Positions 1-9,256 of a stretch of 64,000 bases of DNA are shown here, piece after piece (positions within the stretch are counted from its first letter, which is position 1; each line of letters starts with the position of its first letter). Made by a program: the position numbers and the translations under genes. This DNA is from Synergistales bacterium (GTDB taxonomy: Bacteria > Synergistota > Synergistia > Synergistales > Aminobacteriaceae). The stretch is taken from contig BNVH01000008.1 of NCBI GenBank assembly GCA_025997955.1, positions 5,432-69,431 on the forward strand. The letters are read 5' to 3'. The notes below the pieces were generated by a model that was not told the DNA's origin, did not search any database, and saw only the letters and a program-made list of their open reading frames with translations.

Positions 1-885
1 CCCTGGATGCCACACATTTTCACCGACAATACGCCAGCGGGCATACCCTGTCTGAGGCTCGAAAGCAACCGTCAAACTGCCGCTCCGATCCAAATAAGCC
101 GTCTCACCTTTATCTTCCGGTTCAGGTTCAGCGGCGAGCGTAGGAATAAACTGAACCGTCTGCTCAATAACTGTTCCGTTTGTAGAATCAGCCTTAAAGC
201 TGATCGGGAATGGGGCAATATCCGGCGAATCAATTCTAAGTGTAAAGCAGCCGTCATTTGACAAAACATAAGCGCAATCGGTAGTATGGTTCTTGTGTTG
301 CGATACATCTTCGTTGAAATAGTTGAGATCGACTTGATCTTGTGGATTTTTCCCCCATGCGCGCCAATCCGCAAGTTCTTTTATTTTTATGTCCGCCGAA
401 AGAGAATAAGCGGCATCCGAGTATGGGGCCAGAATTCGGAAACGAAGCGTCTCTCCCGGATAGACATTGATTTTCTCTGGGATTGCGCCAATACGGTATC
501 CAGGGACAGGGACAAATTCAAAATTGAGAACGCCACTACCATCAAGAGGAGCTTCGAGACGCTTTGGTTCAATGGGAACGCAGTCCGCCGGCGTCAAAAA
601 TTCGATGAACGGGTTGTTATACAGCGATAAATCAATTTTTGTTCCCGTTTCTCTCCATGAGAAACCTTCACCCTTGATCCGCCATTTCGCGCCCCTGTCA
701 ACGACCTGTTGCGGCGTCAAACGTACTTCAACTTCCGCGGAAGCTAAAGAATTGTTACCCTCACCTTGTATCGCCGCGTTGGGTGTCGCTGCCTCGCTCC
801 CTGCGGAGCAGATAACGCTCACGACAAAAAACACAAAAAACACTTTCGTCAACCACACAAAAAACCCTCGTTTCTGTTGCACCAT
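1..885 (-). CDS. Secreted repeat protein, N-terminal part (truncated by window edge)
   Basis: The reading frame is open without a stop from an ATG at 885 to the window edge, giving at least 295 residues. The start is set by a strong ribosome site (GAGGTGAT) five bases upstream. Residues 1-32 form a classical signal peptide: a basic N-terminus, a core rich in F and V (WLTKVFFVFFVVSVICSAG), then small residues, so export is expected. The mature part is beta-rich and contains two copies of an A(K/R)WRI(K/V)GE motif, around residues 66-74 and 280-287, each preceded by an aromatic/Pro/Gly stretch. This resembles the GARWR-type repeats common in secreted Synergistota proteins (family resemblance from memory). 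No catalytic motif is visible. The function is not recognised; a cell-surface or extracellular role is inferred. Confidence 0.8.
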   Translation of the reverse strand, partial: MVQQKRGFFVWLTKVFFVFFVVSVICSAGSEAATPNAAIQGEGNNSLASAEVEVRLTPQQVVDRGAKWRIKGEGFSWRETGTKIDLSLYNNPFIEFLTPADCVPIEPKRLEAPLDGSGVLNFEFVPVPGYRIGAIPEKINVYPGETLRFRILAPYSDAAYSLSADIKIKELADWRAWGKNPQDQVDLNYFNEDVSQHKNHTTDCAYVLSNDGCFTLRIDSPDIAPFPISFKADSTNGTVIEQTVQFIPTLAAEPEPEDKGETAYLDRSGSLTVAFEPQTGYARWRIVGENVWHPG

Positions 886-1083
886 AGATCACCTCGTTAG
901 AATGAATTTCGCCCTCAACGGACTCTGTAAGGATACACGACATCTATTCTGACACGGGGAGGCATACGCTCCATTTCATCAAACCATTTCTTAATCAAGT
1001 ATTGTAATTTATTGGTTATGTATAGTAAAATAATTTTATAGTACTTTATTATATAGAAGTCCAAAATGCAAGGAGGGATTTGT

Positions 1084-1464
1084 ATGAATAAGAAAGTTCT
1101 CATGAGCATTATCGTATTAACAGTCGCTACCATGTTTGCTGTAGCTGCCTTTGCGGCTGGTACGACGGTTGTTTCTTCTGAGGGCTATGTTTTAAAGACG
1201 AATGGAAATGGTATATTTTGGATTGATGACAATGTCAATAACAGAACTGTGCCAATTCGTATTCGTAGCCTACCGGTAATAGAGTCCGGCAAGCCGAAAA
1301 TAGGTTATTATGAACTTGTGTGCGGAAGCACGACGAGAGTGATAGTCAACAGCGTGGCTGATGTTGCCGCTTTACTTACAAACGTGTCGCTACCGGCCAA
1401 AGTTGCGATCGTACTTGGAAAACATGTCTATAATGGACTTTGTGATTATTACGAAAAGCCCTGA
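1084..1464 (+). CDS. Small secreted protein of unknown function
   Basis: This 126-residue protein starts at the ATG at 1084, because AAGGAGG lies eight bases upstream; an in-frame ATG at 1066 has no such site. Residues 1-26 are a signal peptide (MNKKVLMSIIVLTVATMFAV followed by AAFAAG). The mature protein is about 100 residues with one short acidic/aromatic segment (IFWIDDNVNN) and two cysteines, near the middle and the C-terminus. No known domain is recognised. It stands alone, divergent from the secreted protein on its left. It ends inside a terminator hairpin, so it is probably a single-gene transcript. Confidence 0.75.
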   Translation: MNKKVLMSIIVLTVATMFAVAAFAAGTTVVSSEGYVLKTNGNGIFWIDDNVNNRTVPIRIRSLPVIESGKPKIGYYELVCGSTTRVIVNSVADVAALLTNVSLPAKVAIVLGKHVYNGLCDYYEKP

Positions 1465-1491
1465 AGCGTAATGCCTCGGGGCTTTTTTATT
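1454..1491. terminator. Bidirectional rho-independent terminator
   Basis: An 11-base-pair stem (AAAAGCCCTGA with TCGGGGCTTTT, one G-T wobble) and an 11-base loop are followed by a T-run on the plus strand. The minus strand also ends in CTTTT. The stop codon of the small secreted protein (1462-1464) lies in the stem. It serves that gene and also the end of the long minus-strand sugar operon, whose last gene stops at 1514. Confidence 0.85.
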
Positions 1492-1513
1492 TTGACGCGT
1501 ATAGAATAACTTT

Positions 1514-2914
1514 CTATTTTTTATTCAGCAAAAAATACTCAAAGCCCTTTATCTCGCAAAATTCTATAAGCTCGGCCACGTAGTCCCCCGCGACGCAGTG
1601 AGCGTGGTTTGAGCCAAAATGTTTGGCGAAAGCCCTACTGTCGACGCCGCGCACTCTTGCCGTCGGACGGTACCAAGCGTACTGTTGCAAGTCCTCGCGT
1701 GTCAGCGCGTCAAGCTCGCCCTTGAATATGGACATGCGATAACGTAAGTTGTAGCGCTGTAATCTTGCGTAGGTATATGTGCCCGGCGCGAACGTGAACT
1801 GCGTGGCCGCGCCGCCCGCCGCGCCGAAAGCGTGAGGCTGGAGATGAACTTCTTTCAAGTTTTCCCGCGCGTTTTCAGAGCGCTTGGCGAACCATGAAGC
1901 GCTCGATCCGCAGTTGGCCAGCACCAAGACTTCTTCGTCGTAGAAGTACACATCCTGCAAAGCCGTGGGCGAGCCGTCTGAGAGCAAGTTCAAGATCTCC
2001 ATAGTCAAAGCGCCGTCAGCGTCCGCTTCGCAGCTGCAAACGACGGCGCGTTTGGCTCCGTCGGCGTCGTAGAGGTCGTTCAACAGCTGTACGGTCAGGC
2101 ACTGCAACGCGTAGCCGTTGCTGAGCTCGGGCTGGCATTTTATGCCCACGAAGTCGAGCTGATAAAGCTCTATTATATCCTTTGCCGCTAAGTAGCTCCG
2201 CACCATGCGCTCTAAATTCTTCTCCTCGAAACGCCCTTCTTTAAAGCAGACCGCTCCGTAATTCTCTTTTACCCATTTGACGTGACGCGCTACCCGCGAC
2301 GTTTCTATAGTATCCGCGACGCGCACAAGCTCAAGCTGGTCTATATGCTCCAAATCGACGCCGAATAATTGAAGCCACTGGGCGGTGTCGGCCGTCCCCG
2401 TGCTTATGCCGAGGCTGCGCCCGCCGAACATGCCGTAGGTCTTGCCGAGAAGCTCGCGGTCAGCGCAGGCCGCGCGGAAGTAGCTCAAAAGCTCGCTTTT
2501 CGTGCTCTCTTGCGTTATATCGCCCGTCACGCGCTTGTAGGGCAAGCCCGCCTGTTCGATAGCCCCGGCGGACGCGAGGTACCCCACCTGAGAGAACGTG
2601 TCGCGCGCGTAGTTGCCAAGAAGCGCGCAGGGGAGCCCCGCAAGCCTTACGCCCATAGCCACTGTGGCCGCGCTCACAAACATCGGCACGTAGAACAAAA
2701 ACGCGCCGACGTTTGTCGCCTTCGATTCCTCTATAGCTGAAACGAGTCCGCGCTTGTCACGTATCTCGCCCGCCGCGGGGCGGAAAAGCTCTAAGACATC
2801 GCCTATCGCCTCAAGCAAACGCGACACCTCGCGCTCCATTGCGGGCTTGCGCGACTGATACACGTCCTCGCGCATTTTTCCCTCCGCGAAAATTAAAAGG
2901 CCGATTTTACGCAT
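1514..2914 (-). CDS. L-fucose/L-arabinose isomerase family protein (operon-distal)
   Basis: This 466-residue protein has the size and layout of the metal-dependent fucose/arabinose isomerase fold, which interconverts aldoses and ketoses through an enediol. Family-type motifs are visible in the C-terminal half. CEADADGALTM has a candidate metal ligand at Glu296, with a second acidic ligand at about Asp321 (LQDVYFYD). GSNHAHC near residue 435 supplies histidines. The segment LVLANCGSS is typical of this family. It is the last gene of the operon, 15 bases after the epimerase gene. It is clearly diverged from the other isomerase of the operon, so the two probably act on different sugars or different intermediates. 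The substrate cannot be read from sequence alone. Confidence 0.8.
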   Translation of the reverse strand: MRKIGLLIFAEGKMREDVYQSRKPAMEREVSRLLEAIGDVLELFRPAAGEIRDKRGLVSAIEESKATNVGAFLFYVPMFVSAATVAMGVRLAGLPCALLGNYARDTFSQVGYLASAGAIEQAGLPYKRVTGDITQESTKSELLSYFRAACADRELLGKTYGMFGGRSLGISTGTADTAQWLQLFGVDLEHIDQLELVRVADTIETSRVARHVKWVKENYGAVCFKEGRFEEKNLERMVRSYLAAKDIIELYQLDFVGIKCQPELSNGYALQCLTVQLLNDLYDADGAKRAVVCSCEADADGALTMEILNLLSDGSPTALQDVYFYDEEVLVLANCGSSASWFAKRSENARENLKEVHLQPHAFGAAGGAATQFTFAPGTYTYARLQRYNLRYRMSIFKGELDALTREDLQQYAWYRPTARVRGVDSRAFAKHFGSNHAHCVAGDYVAELIEFCEIKGFEYFLLNKK

Positions 2915-2929
2915 ATAAGAACCCTCTTC

Positions 2930-3973
2930 TCATTTGAACGAGAACGAAAAAGGCGCGTGGTTCCTAAGTTTGAGAAGCGACGTATGGAAAGCGTCGTAGC
3001 AAGAGCACAAACTATCTTCAAATTCGTTCTTCGCCTCGTCTACGCCCAATTTGTCGGTCTCCCAAGATTCCACGACCTTCGCGATAGCGTTCTGAAACTT
3101 CCATTTTGGCTTGTACTCGGGCGCCGCCTTTTGAAATTTCTCTATAGAGAAGACGGAGCAGTACACTTTCTCGTAGTTTAAGTGTCCCATGAGCTTATCG
3201 TCCACTTCCCTCAAAAGGGCGCTTGGGATTCGGTAGAGAATAGGCTCTTTGCCTACTATATTTCCTATGGCCTGATAGAGGTCTTCCCATACGACCACTT
3301 CGTCGTTCAGCACCTGAAAATGGTCATTGTACGTCTTATCGTTGGCGCAAGCCAAGACAAAACCGCGCGCCAAGTCCTCGACGTAGGTAAACGTCCAGGG
3401 CAGCGTCGTCTCCCCAACCATGACCAAGGGTTTGCCCTCCTTTATGCGATGCACGACGTTGTAGTTTTGGCGCAGCGTACCGAAGTTCCGCGCGCCGGGG
3501 CCAAACGTCAAAGACGGGCGGATTATGGTTATCGCGGCGCCGGGTTTTTTCATCTCGCCGAAAAGATACTGCTCGAAAGCCGCCTTGTCCTTGCCGTAGT
3601 CGAAAGTGGTCGTGGTGAGGGGCTTTTCTAAATCCTCGCGCGTCGGGAGGCTCTTGTACGGCCGTTCATAAGCCGCGACGCTCGACGTGAAGATTAGCTG
3701 CTGCGCTTTGTCTCTGAAAAGCTCCACTGTCTGCTTGGCTTCTTTCGGACCGAAGCAGACCATGTCTATGACGATATCGGGCTTCTCTTTTGTTAGCTTG
3801 GCGGCGAAGCCCGCTCTGTCCTCCCTGTCGGCCTTTATAACTTTAGCTTGCCCTTCAAAATCCATCTTATTTGTGCCGCGATTCACTATCGTGACATCAA
3901 AGTTGGCGCATAAAGCCTGACGCACTATCTCGCGACTGATAACCCCAGTGCCGCCAATAATCAATAAATTCAT
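2930..3973 (-). CDS. NAD-dependent epimerase/dehydratase (extended SDR)
   Basis: This 347-residue extended short-chain dehydrogenase/reductase starts at the ATG at 3973, preceded by AAGGAGATGTG. An upstream in-frame extension lacks a ribosome site and overlaps dctM. The N-terminus has a Rossmann nucleotide-binding loop (GGTGVIS at residues 7-13). FTSSVAAYE at about residue 96 supplies the active-site serine region, and YGKDK near residue 125 matches the YxxxK catalytic pair. It lies between dctM and the last isomerase with gaps of 15-16 bases. It probably oxidises or epimerises a sugar or sugar derivative in the pathway. The exact substrate is unknown. Confidence 0.82.
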   Translation of the reverse strand: MNLLIIGGTGVISREIVRQALCANFDVTIVNRGTNKMDFEGQAKVIKADREDRAGFAAKLTKEKPDIVIDMVCFGPKEAKQTVELFRDKAQQLIFTSSVAAYERPYKSLPTREDLEKPLTTTTFDYGKDKAAFEQYLFGEMKKPGAAITIIRPSLTFGPGARNFGTLRQNYNVVHRIKEGKPLVMVGETTLPWTFTYVEDLARGFVLACANDKTYNDHFQVLNDEVVVWEDLYQAIGNIVGKEPILYRIPSALLREVDDKLMGHLNYEKVYCSVFSIEKFQKAAPEYKPKWKFQNAIAKVVESWETDKLGVDEAKNEFEDSLCSCYDAFHTSLLKLRNHAPFSFSFK

Positions 3974-3989
3974 AAAAATCACATCTCCT

Positions 3990-5285
3990 TTAACGCATAA
4001 GCAAATTAGGCAGGTAAAGAGAAATCTCCGGAACAAACGTAACAATCAACAGCGCGACTATCATCATACCGTAGAATGGAAGCATGGAGACGGTCAGCTT
4101 CTCGACCGAGACGCCCGATATGGCGCTTCCGATAAAGAGCGTGCCGCCGACGGGAGGCGTTATGAGACCCATACCGAGGTTGATTATAAGCACCTGACAG
4201 AACTGTATCGGGTCCATTCCGAGCTTCAAAACTATGGGCAGCAGAATGGGCGTGGTTATCAGGATAAGCGCGGCCATGTCCATTATCATACCGCAGAATA
4301 TCAAAATGAGGTTGATGAGTAGCAGAACGACTATTCTGTTCGAGCTTATGCTAAAGAGAAAGTTCGATACGAAGACAGGCACGTTGAGATAGGCTATCAG
4401 CCAGCTGAAGCAGGCTGAGGAACCCGTGAGAATCAAAACTATTGATATGGTCTTGAGCGCCTTCACGAATATACCGTAGAGGTCTTTGAATTTAATTTCC
4501 CTGTATATGAATATCCCGACGATGAGAGAGTAGAACACCGCGATGGCGGCGGCTTCCGTCGCCGTAAACATTCCGCCTATGACGCCAACAACCACTATAA
4601 GCACGGCGGCAAGACCTGGGATAGACTCCCTGAAACATTTTCCGGCGACGCTGGCTTTGAAATTATCGCCTCTTGGATAATTTCTTTTTTTGGCGACGTA
4701 ATAGCAATATACGCCGAGCACCATAGCCAAGACTATACCGGGGACTATGCCGCCCAAAAAGAGGCGCGCTATTGATACGTTGCCGGCGGCCAAGGCAAAC
4801 AACACCATGTTGTGACTCGGCGGAATCAACATACACTCGACAGACGCCGCCATCGTGACAGACGCCGCGAAATCCACGTCGTATCCGGCCTTTTTCATAT
4901 GAGGGATCATCATGCCGCCTATGGCGGACGTCCCGGCCGCGGAGGAGCCGGAGATAGCGCCGAAGAAGAGGCAGGCCACTATGTCGACGTGCGCGAGGCT
5001 TCCGGCTATCCAGCCAACCAAAGACTGGGAGAGCCGTATGAGCCTGTCCGTTATGCCCCCCTGCATCATTATCTCGCCCGCTAATATGAAGAACGGCACG
5101 GCCATCAGCGAGTATATATTTACGCCTTTGACTAAGTTCTGTACGACCGCGGCGGCGGGAATGCCTATATAGATACTCGTCACCATCGACGCGAACAAAA
5201 CGGCGTAGGCGATATGCACGCCGAGCGCCACAAGAACGAAGAACACGCCAAGCAGAATCAGGACAGCGTCAAGATTTGCCGCCAT
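3990..5285 (-). CDS. dctM: TRAP transporter large permease subunit, DctM family
   Basis: This 431-residue integral membrane protein has about 12 hydrophobic segments and is the large permease of a TRAP importer. It uses an ion gradient to bring in the ligand delivered by the periplasmic DctP. The signature segment FFILAGEIM is near the N-terminus. FGAISGSSAAGTSAIGGMM follows at about residues 90-110, and ITPPVGGTLF is near the C-terminus; all are typical of DctM. The ATG at 5285 is chosen because AGGTG lies seven bases upstream; a GTG nine bases earlier is an alternative. It overlaps the end of dctQ by 17 bases, which suggests translational coupling. Confidence 0.92.
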   Translation of the reverse strand: MAANLDAVLILLGVFFVLVALGVHIAYAVLFASMVTSIYIGIPAAAVVQNLVKGVNIYSLMAVPFFILAGEIMMQGGITDRLIRLSQSLVGWIAGSLAHVDIVACLFFGAISGSSAAGTSAIGGMMIPHMKKAGYDVDFAASVTMAASVECMLIPPSHNMVLFALAAGNVSIARLFLGGIVPGIVLAMVLGVYCYYVAKKRNYPRGDNFKASVAGKCFRESIPGLAAVLIVVVGVIGGMFTATEAAAIAVFYSLIVGIFIYREIKFKDLYGIFVKALKTISIVLILTGSSACFSWLIAYLNVPVFVSNFLFSISSNRIVVLLLINLILIFCGMIMDMAALILITTPILLPIVLKLGMDPIQFCQVLIINLGMGLITPPVGGTLFIGSAISGVSVEKLTVSMLPFYGMMIVALLIVTFVPEISLYLPNLLMR

Positions 5286-5745
5286 AAATCTCACCTATCC
5301 TTTCTATTGTGGCTATTACCATAAAGACAGCTGAAACTGGGACGGCTCCGTACATCCATACGTATGAAATCCCGGTACCCGACATCTTGCTCGGGGCGAC
5401 TAACTTCAAGAGCGGTATGCTGTAGTAAAACAGCATGGCTATAATTCCGAGAAGGATAATGTGAACTACCAACTCAAGCGCGCGCATCACGGACTTTGAC
5501 ATGACCATCTCCCAGCAAGTCACGCGGATATGCCTGTTGTCCCAAATGGCGAGCGACGCGGAGAGCATCGAGAACCACACCATGCACTCAAGCGCTACCT
5601 CCTCGCCCCAGCGTGGGGAATCGTTCAGAATATAGCGGCAAAACACAACATAGCAAACAGTGACAACCATGCCCAGCACAAAAAACACGCTGAAAGCCTC
5701 GACGATTTTGTAAAGGAACTTCGTAAATTTTTTCAACACCCTCAT
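5269..5745 (-). CDS. dctQ: TRAP transporter small permease subunit, DctQ family
   Basis: This small membrane protein of about 158 residues has four predicted transmembrane helices, the standard topology of DctQ, which pairs with DctM in the inner membrane. The motif RYILNDSPRWGEEVAL near residue 40 is the family hallmark (aromatic and W-x-E-E before the second helix). The start may be GTG at 5748 or ATG at 5745; neither has a strong ribosome site. It lies between dctP (after a stem-loop) and dctM. Confidence 0.9.
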   Translation of the reverse strand: MRVLKKFTKFLYKIVEAFSVFFVLGMVVTVCYVVFCRYILNDSPRWGEEVALECMVWFSMLSASLAIWDNRHIRVTCWEMVMSKSVMRALELVVHIILLGIIAMLFYYSIPLLKLVAPSKMSGTGISYVWMYGAVPVSAVFMVIATIERIGEIYGGKS

Positions 5746-5783
5746 CACTCGCTTTTCTGCTTTTTAAGGGTCAAAATATGCAA

Positions 5784-5802
5784 GGGCGGCTATCAGCCGC
5801 CC
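5784..5802 (-). other. Intergenic stem-loop between dctP and dctQ
   Basis: A perfect 8-base-pair stem (GGGCGGCT with AGCCGCCC, 3-base loop) sits just after the dctP stop without a T-run. In binding-protein transporter operons such hairpins commonly protect the upstream message, so that more DctP than membrane subunit is made. That role is inferred here. Confidence 0.6.
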
Positions 5803-5832
5803 GCTATACATGTCCGTTATCTTAAACTTACG

Positions 5833-6816
5833 TTATTTCTTTCCCTGAATCTGGGCGATGAGATCCTCGTAACCCTTACCGAACTTGTCGTAAAGGGGCT
5901 TCACGGCCTCGACCCAAGCCTGCTTGTCGGTGAGCTGCAAAATCTCCACGCCGCGGCTCTTAGCGAGCTCCTGAGCGTCGAGGTCGTTCTTTATCGCGAA
6001 AGCGTCAAACGCGCGGCTGGCCTCGCTCCAGGCCTCGATGAGGGCTTTTTGGTCGTCGGCGCTGAGCTTGTCCCAGGTTATCTTGGAGATGACCACGGGG
6101 CAGATGTTGAAGTTGTGCGCGTCGAGCGTTATGTACTTGCATACCTCGTCGAAACGATTGGAGTTGAACGTGTCGACCGTGTTCTCAGCGCCGTCCACGA
6201 CGCCCGTTTGCATGGAGGTGTAGACCTCGCCCATTGAGATGGGAGTGCCGGCCGCGCCGAAAGCCTCCATCGTGGCCAAGAAAATCTCGCTCTCTGGCAC
6301 GCGAATCTTCAGGCCCTTCATGTCGCCGATGCTCGTAACCTTTTTGGATTTAAGAAAGAGGTTGCGGGCGGGCTCGATAAGCCAGCCTACGGCCTTGAGT
6401 TGAAGGTTGGCGGCGTCCACGTCGGATAGGAACTGCTCGCCGACTGGTCCGTAAAGCACTTCCTGAGCCGCCTCTTTGCTATCGAAGAGATAGGGCAAAG
6501 AGAGGACTTTCATGCTCTGCACGCCGAAGTCATAGAGAACGGAGGCGTCGCAGCGGTACATATCAAGAGCGCCCATCTGCACCTGCTGAATTACGGTAGG
6601 CGCGGGCCCCATCATGCCGGAGCCGAACTGCTGAACGCCGTACCTTCCGGCGGTCTTCTTTTCAAGAAGTTCGCCGAACAGTTTGAGGTGGACGCCGATT
6701 GAGCTCGTGTCGGGCTGGCTATCGGGGTACTTGATCAACTGCGGAGCCGCGAAAACTGAACCAGCGGCGAAAGCTACAAAAGTGACCAACAAAGCGACGA
6801 TTAAAGACTTCTTCAT
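5833..6816 (-). CDS. dctP: TRAP transporter periplasmic solute-binding protein, DctP family
   Basis: This 327-residue protein begins with a signal peptide (residues 1-23, ending VFAAP). The mature protein binds the substrate in the periplasm and hands it to DctQM. LKGLKIRVPES at about residue 163 carries the conserved arginine that in this family usually contacts an acidic group of the ligand. It is followed by the typical GEVYTSMQTGVVDGAENT segment. A strong ribosome site (GGGAGGTAA) precedes the ATG. The conserved arginine suggests that the imported sugar derivative is anionic (carboxylate or perhaps sulfonate), which would suit a kinase-free operon; this is inference. Confidence 0.92.
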   Translation of the reverse strand: MKKSLIVALLVTFVAFAAGSVFAAPQLIKYPDSQPDTSSIGVHLKLFGELLEKKTAGRYGVQQFGSGMMGPAPTVIQQVQMGALDMYRCDASVLYDFGVQSMKVLSLPYLFDSKEAAQEVLYGPVGEQFLSDVDAANLQLKAVGWLIEPARNLFLKSKKVTSIGDMKGLKIRVPESEIFLATMEAFGAAGTPISMGEVYTSMQTGVVDGAENTVDTFNSNRFDEVCKYITLDAHNFNICPVVISKITWDKLSADDQKALIEAWSEASRAFDAFAIKNDLDAQELAKSRGVEILQLTDKQAWVEAVKPLYDKFGKGYEDLIAQIQGKK

Positions 6817-6834
6817 AATAAAATTACCTCCCTA

Positions 6835-8322
6835 TCAAAATTCCATTCTGAACGGGTTCTCTCTCTCGTAGCGATCACCCTTAGAATGGTTGTAGCCGAT
6901 ATAAGAAACGCCAAGAAAATTAAACAAGTCGTAAAGCGCCGCCGCGTGGCCGTACATGACGGCGGAGTGGTGCGGGAAATGCTTTTCCAAAAGAACGTGC
7001 CTGTAAAAACGCGCCATCTCCGGTATGCCGAAGAGCGCGTAACAGCCGTATGTGTTCAGCTCTACGGGGAGAATTTCGCCCTTTGCGATATAGGCCTGAA
7101 GATGCCCCTCCGCGTTTCCGTGCAGACGAAAAGCGGAGATTTCGCCCGGGGCTATGCGCCCCTCAAGCGTCCCGCGCGTTTCCTCTTTGCCCGTCTCGGG
7201 GGCATTCGGGTCTTTGCGGTTCATCTTGTAGCGAAGCTCGTTCTCGGCTAACAGAGATATCGGCGTGTTGCCGCAGTGGAAGCCTATGAACATCTCTTCT
7301 TTTCTGTAAGCTGATTTGGCGCTCTTCAGATACTCCTGATAAGCGTCCTCGGGTATGGAGTTGTTTATATCAAGAAGCGTGACGGGAGACTCGCCTATCA
7401 CTGTGCCGATATACTCAGACAAAGCGCCGTAGATGTCCGTCTCGCAGCCTACTGGAATCCCCTGAGAGCCGAGACGCCCGTGGACGTAGCAGGGCAAAAA
7501 TCCAAACTCCTTCTGAAAGGCCGGCCAGCACTTGTTGGCAAACGCTACGTACTGACGCGACCCCTTGTTCTCCTCAGCCCAGTCGAGCAATGTGAGCTCG
7601 TACTGCGCCATTTTGGGTAAAACCTCCGCGTATTTGGTGTTCTTCGTCTCGTATTTCATCTGTTCGACAAGCGCGCTTATACGTTTATCGCCTTCGTGAC
7701 GCCGCCAGGCAAGCGCCAAATCAAGCTCGGAGTTTTCCTGTATCTCTACGCCGAGGTTATAAAGCGGCTTTATCGGCGCGTTACACGCAAAAAAGTCCTT
7801 GGGACGCGGGCCAAACGTGATTATCTTAAGTTTTTTGATGCCTATAGCGGCGCGCGCTATAGGCGCGAACTCCGCTATGCGGTCTTTCATATCAGAGGGA
7901 ACGCCTACGGGGTAAGCCGGTATAAACGCGCTTATGTTTCGCAAGTCGAGGTTATAGGAGCAGTTGAGAAGCCCGCAGTAGGCGTCGCGCCTCGCGTCGT
8001 AGAGGCTGCCGCTCGCGTCCTCGGCGGCGGCGAGATAGAGCGAGGGGCCTGGGAAATACTGCGCGAGGATAGTTTCGGGTGTCTCGGGACCGAAGTTGCC
8101 CAAAAGGACGACGAGCGCGTTGCACTCGGCGTCCTGAATCTGAGACAGAGCTTTCATGGCGTCGGCTTCGTTTTCCACTAAGGTATCGCAGGCGAAAACG
8201 GGCGGCAAAGACGCGTGGGCTTGCGCCTCTACGCGGCGCAGCGTGTCAGTGGATATGTCGCGGCTGAAGTTGTCGCGGCTGACAGCTACGAGAGCGATTT
8301 TCAGCTTTGGGACGTTGTTCAC
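6835..8322 (-). CDS. L-fucose isomerase-like aldose-ketose isomerase
   Basis: This 495-residue protein of the FucI/AraA isomerase family starts at GTG 8322, overlapping the transketolase stop by four bases (GTGA). Two acidic metal ligands are recognisable: Glu294 in CETDIYGAL and Asp318 in LLDINNS. They are 24 residues apart, the same spacing as Glu337/Asp361 of E. coli FucI. A histidine cluster (EKHFPHHSAVMYGH, residues 446-459) would supply the third ligand. It lies directly between the transketolase subunits and dctP, so it probably acts on the imported sugar or on a transketolase product. It differs strongly from the second isomerase of the operon. Sulfoquinovose isomerases belong to this superfamily (recalled). 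Confidence 0.82.
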   Translation of the reverse strand: MNNVPKLKIALVAVSRDNFSRDISTDTLRRVEAQAHASLPPVFACDTLVENEADAMKALSQIQDAECNALVVLLGNFGPETPETILAQYFPGPSLYLAAAEDASGSLYDARRDAYCGLLNCSYNLDLRNISAFIPAYPVGVPSDMKDRIAEFAPIARAAIGIKKLKIITFGPRPKDFFACNAPIKPLYNLGVEIQENSELDLALAWRRHEGDKRISALVEQMKYETKNTKYAEVLPKMAQYELTLLDWAEENKGSRQYVAFANKCWPAFQKEFGFLPCYVHGRLGSQGIPVGCETDIYGALSEYIGTVIGESPVTLLDINNSIPEDAYQEYLKSAKSAYRKEEMFIGFHCGNTPISLLAENELRYKMNRKDPNAPETGKEETRGTLEGRIAPGEISAFRLHGNAEGHLQAYIAKGEILPVELNTYGCYALFGIPEMARFYRHVLLEKHFPHHSAVMYGHAAALYDLFNFLGVSYIGYNHSKGDRYERENPFRMEF

Positions 8323-9254
8323 TTTTTCTTCACCGTCTCGCGAACCTTCGCCGCAATAGCCGGCGCGTCAAGCTTATATTTGGCCAACAGCTCGCTGTAA
8401 GGCCCGCACTCCGCGTGAGTATCATCAAGACCGACGAAACCGACCGGAACATAAGCCTGACCGAGAACCAAAGCCTCGGACACGGCGCCTCCGAGACCGC
8501 CTATGACGCTGTGTTCTTCCGCTGTAACAATGGCTCCGGTGGTCTTGGCCGACTCTAAAATAAGAGCTGTGTCGAGCGGCTTTATAGTGAACATATCTAC
8601 AACTCTTGCCTCTATACCCTCACCCGCCAAAGTCTTGGCCGCCTCAAGAGCGAAACCGGCCATTATTCCCGCGGCGATGATGGTGACATCCTTGCCCTGA
8701 CGCAACACCTTTCCTTTTCCGTCCTCGAACTTTTCGCCCAAGCTGTAGAGGGTCGGGAAGACATCGCGGGAGAGTCTGACGTACATGGGGCCTTTAGAGT
8801 CTATCGCGTTCTTGACAATCCATTCCGTACTTGTTTCGTCGCTCGCTACATATACACGGAAGTTAGGAAGGGAACGCATAATGGCTATGTCCTCGACCGA
8901 GTGATGACTCGGCCCGTCGAAGGCGTCTGAAAGTCCGCCGTAAGCGCCCATGAACTTCATGTTGAGCTCTGAGTAAGAGCCGAATATTCTCGCTCCGAGA
9001 AGACCTATAGTTGAGAGGAACGTGGCGAATGTGTTTATGAAGGGAATCTTGCCCACAGAGGCGAAACCCGCCGCCATAGCCACCATATTGGCCTCGGCCA
9101 CTCCGACGTTGAAGAACCTGTCAGGGCAGACGTTCTGAAAGAGAACCGACCTGCTCGAAGAAGAGACGTCCGCGTCCAAGACGACGATGTCTTTGTTTGT
9201 CTGCCCGTACTTCGCCAATATCTCTCCGTATATTTCACGTATCGCTTTAGCCAT
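8319..9254 (-). CDS. Transketolase, C-terminal (pyrimidine-binding) subunit
   Basis: This 311-residue protein matches the C-terminal half of split transketolases and contributes the pyrimidine-binding and C-terminal domains of the thiamine diphosphate site. The segment GVAEANMVAMAAGFA (about residue 52) carries the catalytic glutamate, and SHHSVEDIAIMRSLPN (about residues 115-130) is characteristic. It follows the N-terminal subunit by two bases and overlaps the isomerase gene by four, so all three are translationally linked. The start at 9254 has AGGTGA upstream. A second split transketolase is encoded at 34274-36180. Dedicated split copies often serve special pathways rather than central metabolism. 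Confidence 0.92.
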   Translation of the reverse strand: MAKAIREIYGEILAKYGQTNKDIVVLDADVSSSSRSVLFQNVCPDRFFNVGVAEANMVAMAAGFASVGKIPFINTFATFLSTIGLLGARIFGSYSELNMKFMGAYGGLSDAFDGPSHHSVEDIAIMRSLPNFRVYVASDETSTEWIVKNAIDSKGPMYVRLSRDVFPTLYSLGEKFEDGKGKVLRQGKDVTIIAAGIMAGFALEAAKTLAGEGIEARVVDMFTIKPLDTALILESAKTTGAIVTAEEHSVIGGLGGAVSEALVLGQAYVPVGFVGLDDTHAECGPYSELLAKYKLDAPAIAAKVRETVKKK

Positions 9255-9256
9255 TC

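Noticed and set aside
2369..2740. Plus-strand frame of 123 codons inside the distal isomerase gene
   Set aside because: Antisense shadow; Arg/Ala/Gly-rich with no domain or start signal.
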